A DNA stretch of 64,000 bases from Ga0077555 sp964500805 (GTDB taxonomy: Bacteria > Pseudomonadota > Alphaproteobacteria > Rhizobiales > Hyphomicrobiaceae), in assembly GCA_964500805.1 (NCBI GenBank), contig CAZCQH010000010.1, positions 1-64,000 of the forward strand, read 5' to 3'. Position numbers and translations under genes: made by a program. Positions 60,751 through 64,000 of the stretch are shown here, piece by piece (position 1 is the first letter of the stretch; the number at the start of each line of letters is the position of its first letter). The notes beneath the pieces were generated by a model. The model saw only the letters and a list, made by a program, of their open reading frames with translations, had not been told where the DNA came from and did not search any database.

Positions 60751-62409
60751 TCAGCTATGCCACTTGAACTGCTGCTCTTTACGCTGGCTCGACTGCGACA
60801 ACACGATGTTGACCAGCGCCGGACCCTTGAACTTCATGGCGTCGTCGAGCGCCTTCTTGATGTCCTTCGGGTCCTTGACGAAGGCGCCGAAGCCGCCGAA
60901 GGCCTCCATCATCTTGTCGTAGCGCGCGCCGTAGATGAGCGCGTTAGGCTTCAGGTTCATCATCGGGTTCGCCGGGATCTCCGGCATGCCGGGCCCGATG
61001 CCGCCGTTGTTGAGCACCACGATCTTAACCGGCAGGTTGTAGCGCGCGAGCGTCTCCATCTCCATGCCTGAGAAGCCGATCGCCGAGTCACCTGAGAGGT
61101 GGATGACCGGGCGGTCGGGATGCACGACAGCCGCCGCGATGGCGTTGCCGAGGCCGAGGCCCATGGTGCCGTAGGTGCCGGCGTTGAGGCACGCGCGGGC
61201 ATCGCTGACGTTGATCTGAGTGAGGCCGATGTCCATCGTGCCCGCACCCTCAGCCGAGAGGATCGCGTTCTTCGGGAACCAAGCGGCGACGTCCTTCAAC
61301 GCGCGATAGTAATTCGCGGGACCGGCGTTGTCCTCGAGCTGCGGCTTGATCGTCGCGGCATTGGCGGCGGCCTTCTCAGCCAGCGCCTTACGCCACGGCG
61401 TGTCCTTCGGATAGAACCACTGGCGCTTGGCGAGCGCTGCATTCATCTGCGCCATGATCGCTTTGCCGTCGCCGACGAGCGCCACCTCGGTCTGCTTGTT
61501 GTGATGGATCTCTTCCGGCGCGATGTCGAGCTGGATGACTTTCATGTCCTTCGAGAAGCGCGGTGCCTGGCCGAAATGGAAGATCCAATTGAAGCGTGCG
61601 CCCATCAGGAACACCACGTCGGCCTGCTGCAGCGCCAGCGTGCGGGCGGCGGCAACCGAGAGCGGGTGATCGTCGGGAACCACGCCCTTCCCCTGCGGCG
61701 AACGCACGAACGGCAGCTGTGTCTTGTCGATGAACGAGCGCACCTCGTCCTCGGCGCGTGCCCATGCCATGCCCTTGCCGACAAGCACGAGCGGGTTCTT
61801 GGCTTTTTGCAGCAGATCCAACGCGGATTCGATGTTCTCCTGCGGTGCAATCATGCGCGGCGGCTCGCCGACCTTTGCCGGCATCTCGACGTCCGCGAGG
61901 TCGCACGAGCCCTGGATGATGTCATCGGGCGCGTCGAGGTAGCAGGCGCCGGGGCGGCCGTAGAGGGCGTGCCGGGTCGCCATCTCGACGTAGTATGGAA
62001 TGCGCTTCACGCTATCGAAGGCGTGGGCGAACTTGCAGAACGGCGAGGCGATCAGCACCTGGCGCTCTTCCTGGAACGCGCCCATGCCGCCGCGATAGGT
62101 TTCCGAGGCACCGCCGATCAGGATCATCGGCCAGCAGTTCTGCTGCGCATCAGCGAGGCCGGCGAGGCCGTGAACGACACCGGGGCCGGTCACGGTGATG
62201 CAGACGCCGGGCCGGCCAGTCAGGTAGCCGTAGGCGCGGGCCGCGTAGGAGGCCGCCTGCTCATTGCGCATGCCGATGTAGTTGATGCCTTCCTTCTGTG
62301 CGGCAGCGGCGATCGGGCCGACGGGGAACCCGACGACTCCGAACATGTGATCGATGCCTTGCTGCTTGAGGCTGCGCGCGATCAGGGTTGCGCCGTCGAC
62401 TTTACTCAT
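60751..62409 (-). CDS. 2-Hydroxyacyl-CoA lyase/oxalyl-CoA decarboxylase family TPP enzyme
   Basis: A 552-residue thiamine-diphosphate enzyme closest in motif content to 2-hydroxyacyl-CoA lyase, which splits 2-hydroxyacyl-CoA into formyl-CoA and an aldehyde or ketone. The activating glutamate is E50 (RNEQAASYAARAYGYLTG). IGGASETYRGGMGAFQE and NWIFHFGQAPRFS are HACL-like. The TPP motif runs from GDS (440-442) to NN (467-468). SAEGAGTMDIGLTQ replaces the SEGANTMDIG of known lyases, a one-residue shift in the active-site loop. GAGGAGGAAACCC precedes the ATG. Oxalyl-CoA decarboxylase is the main alternative. Confidence 0.88.
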   Translation of the reverse strand: MSKVDGATLIARSLKQQGIDHMFGVVGFPVGPIAAAAQKEGINYIGMRNEQAASYAARAYGYLTGRPGVCITVTGPGVVHGLAGLADAQQNCWPMILIGGASETYRGGMGAFQEERQVLIASPFCKFAHAFDSVKRIPYYVEMATRHALYGRPGACYLDAPDDIIQGSCDLADVEMPAKVGEPPRMIAPQENIESALDLLQKAKNPLVLVGKGMAWARAEDEVRSFIDKTQLPFVRSPQGKGVVPDDHPLSVAAARTLALQQADVVFLMGARFNWIFHFGQAPRFSKDMKVIQLDIAPEEIHHNKQTEVALVGDGKAIMAQMNAALAKRQWFYPKDTPWRKALAEKAAANAATIKPQLEDNAGPANYYRALKDVAAWFPKNAILSAEGAGTMDIGLTQINVSDARACLNAGTYGTMGLGLGNAIAAAVVHPDRPVIHLSGDSAIGFSGMEMETLARYNLPVKIVVLNNGGIGPGMPEIPANPMMNLKPNALIYGARYDKMMEAFGGFGAFVKDPKDIKKALDDAMKFKGPALVNIVLSQSSQRKEQQFKWHS

Positions 62410-62773
62410 GGGTTTCCTCCTCGGGACTGAATTTCTGCGGGGCTCAGGTTACACACGAAATGGAGCGCGGCGATAGGGTGCAAAAGCAGTCATTGTTGTG
62501 TCGCCGGCCTTGCTCGAGAACCACCCGTAGCCCCTAACAGTCCAGATTTGTCCAGTTTGCTGGGGTGAATGGACCGTCTCGCGGCTGCATACCGCGGCCT
62601 CATAGCAAGCATGCATCGATGAAGCGTCAAGGTGATGCGCTGGTCGAGGAGAGCCGATCCGGATTGCGCCATCGTGAGCAGCGCCACAAACCACCCCCCT
62701 TTCGCGCACCCTGGCATGGGTGCATAAGTGCGCCCAACGATCTCACATTCGTAATGCTAGGGGAGCGACTTTC
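62410..62773. promoter_or_regulatory. Divergent intergenic region, no gene seen
   Basis: These 364 bp separate the lyase-like gene (minus) and the aminotransferase (plus). Short frames exist on both strands without family character. Both promoters must lie here. A strong ribosome binding site is present at each edge: GAGGAGG on the minus strand, GGGGAG on the plus strand. Confidence 0.4.
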
Positions 62774-63943
62774 ATGCTGCTGGCCGACAACCTGAAACGG
62801 CTCGGGACCGAGACCGCCTTCGATATTCTCGCGCGGGCCGCCGAGCTGCAGCGGCAAGGCAAAGACATCATCTCGCTCGGCATCGGCCAACCCGACTTCA
62901 AGACACCGGCCCACATTGTCGAAGCCGCGATCAAGGCGCTGCGTGACGGCGAGCACGGCTACACGCCGGCGCAAGGGATCGTGCCGCTCCGCGAGGCCGT
63001 CAGCCGCGATCTGAAGCGTCGTCACGGCGTCGAGGTGCATCCCGATCATGTGGTCATCATGCCGGGCGGCAAGCCCACCATGTTCTTTGCGATCATGATG
63101 TTCGGCCAGCCCGGCGCCGAAATCATGTATCCAGACCCGGGCTTCCCGATCTATCGCTCCATGATCGAGTACACGGGATCGAAGCCGGTGCCGATCGTTC
63201 TGCGCGAGGCGAACGAGTTCGCATTCTCGGCCGACGAGGTGCTGGCGGGGATCACGTCCAAGACCTCACTGATTATCTTGAACACGCCCGGCAACCCGAC
63301 CGGCGGCGCCGTGCCCGAGACGGAGATCAGGAAGCTGATCAAGGGCCTCGAAAAGCATCCGCACGTGGTGGTCATGGCCGACGAGATCTACTCGCAGATG
63401 CTCTACGGTGGGCGCGAGCACGTGAGCTTTCTGCGCTTCCCCGAGATCCGCGACCGGCTGATCATCCTCGACGGCTGGTCGAAGACCTATGCCATGACCG
63501 GCTGGCGGCTCGGATTCTCGGTCTGGCCGAAACCGCTGGTGGAGAAAGTGGTTCGCCTCGCCGTCAACTGCCACTCCTGCGTCAACGCGCCGACGCAATT
63601 CGCCGGCATTGCCGCGCTCGATGGCCCGCAGGACGCGGTCGTGACGATGGTCAAAGCCTTCGATGAGCGCCGGAAGGTCATCGTGCCGCTGCTGAATCAG
63701 CTGCCAGGCTTCACGTGCGTCGACCCCGGCGGTGCTTTCTACGCCTTCCCAAATATCACGGGGACGGGCATGTCGGCCCGCGAGCTGCAGAACAAGATGC
63801 TCGAGAAGGCCGGTGTCGCGACCGTTGCCGGCACAAGCTTCGGCATTCACGGCGAGGGCTACATTCGATTCTCCTATGCAAACTCAACCGAGAATATCAG
63901 GAAGGCCATCGAGCGCATCGGCACCTTGCTCGTCGAAGGGTGA
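62774..63943 (+). CDS. Pyridoxal-phosphate aminotransferase, class I/II
   Basis: A 389-residue fold-type I aminotransferase of the aspartate aminotransferase-like group. ISLGIGQPDFKTPAHIVEAA is the N-terminal signature. The PLP-binding lysine is K237 in DGWSKTYAMTGWRLGF, with the Asp-Tyr pair in MADEIYSQMLYGG and the Asn in LNTPGNPTGG. The C-terminal RFSYANSTENI has the carboxylate-binding arginine. It converts an amino acid to its 2-oxoacid; specificity is not clear. The ATG at 62774 has GGGGAG 8 nt upstream. The last 57 bp of the window after it show nothing. Confidence 0.94.
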   Translation: MLLADNLKRLGTETAFDILARAAELQRQGKDIISLGIGQPDFKTPAHIVEAAIKALRDGEHGYTPAQGIVPLREAVSRDLKRRHGVEVHPDHVVIMPGGKPTMFFAIMMFGQPGAEIMYPDPGFPIYRSMIEYTGSKPVPIVLREANEFAFSADEVLAGITSKTSLIILNTPGNPTGGAVPETEIRKLIKGLEKHPHVVVMADEIYSQMLYGGREHVSFLRFPEIRDRLIILDGWSKTYAMTGWRLGFSVWPKPLVEKVVRLAVNCHSCVNAPTQFAGIAALDGPQDAVVTMVKAFDERRKVIVPLLNQLPGFTCVDPGGAFYAFPNITGTGMSARELQNKMLEKAGVATVAGTSFGIHGEGYIRFSYANSTENIRKAIERIGTLLVEG

Positions 63944-64000
63944 GCGCCGAGGTCATCGCTCAAGGACGGCTCGGAGCCGCTCGCGCTATCGGCCCCCTTG

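Noticed and set aside
60393..60767. 124-residue plus-strand frame between the lyase and liv operon
   Set aside because: It runs through the perfect terminator hairpin of the lyase gene and has no domain or ribosome binding site.
62449..62795. Short frames in the lyase-aminotransferase gap
   Set aside because: All are short, overlapping each other on both strands and without family character.

Overview
The window reads as chromosomal DNA of a GC-rich alphaproteobacterium, most likely of the order Hyphomicrobiales. The evidence is the DUF3572 / divK / pleD / rpmG / NUDIX / DUF983 / rnr block at 43.8-50.6 kb, an mmcB gene, a GroEL ending in a GGM tail, and a large share of genes for CoA-ester, flavin and quinoprotein metabolism. 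No transposase, integrase, phage gene, CRISPR array, rRNA or tRNA was recognised. Apart from the two response regulators PleD and DivK, no regulator was seen, and no DNA-binding transcription factor.

Left third (0-31 kb): the 3' part of groEL with its terminator; a DUF808 membrane protein; a crotonase; an orphan family-5 solute-binding protein; a putatively exported deaminase; a zinc alcohol dehydrogenase; a small secreted repeat protein; an FAD-dependent dehydrogenase; a DUF35-thiolase fusion; a putative lipoprotein; a CoA-transferase; a Baeyer-Villiger-type monooxygenase; VOC and amidohydrolase proteins; DUF305 and DUF3592 proteins; a GlcD-like oxidase; mmcB; a compact unit of Lon-like protease, UspA-like protein and trmO; a GST; a sarcosine-oxidase-like enzyme; a two-gene YeeE/YedE sulfur-transport pair; and an acyl-CoA carboxylase carboxyltransferase. 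Most of these look like stand-alone catabolic genes.

Middle (31-43.8 kb): a VCBS-repeat surface protein, a second crotonase, cytochrome P460, a DUF3750 protein, a GMC oxidoreductase, aat, a minus-strand operon (quinoprotein dehydrogenase, dihaem cytochrome c, isoprenylcysteine-methyltransferase-like protein), an orphan protein resembling isonitrile synthases, and a metallo-beta-lactamase-fold gene broken by a frameshift exactly at its metal-binding GDTG motif.

Right third (43.8-64 kb): the housekeeping block rnr-DUF983-NUDIX-rpmG, a 168-nt stretch of four back-to-back hairpins after rpmG, then pleD-divK (cell-cycle and c-di-GMP signalling) and DUF3572-ROK kinase. After these come a fused indolepyruvate ferredoxin oxidoreductase, a complete branched-chain amino acid ABC transporter (binding protein, two permeases, two ATPases), a 2-hydroxyacyl-CoA lyase/oxalyl-CoA decarboxylase-family enzyme, and an aminotransferase. 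The transporter, aminotransferase and 2-oxoacid oxidoreductase would make sense together in amino-acid or branched-acid use, but that link is inferred from proximity.

The strongest candidates for something undescribed are the hairpin array at 47696-47863, the isonitrile-synthase-like orphan at 41514-42608, the Lon-like protease/UspA-like gene pair at 21457-24848, and the degenerate DUF35-thiolase fusion at 9321-10961.
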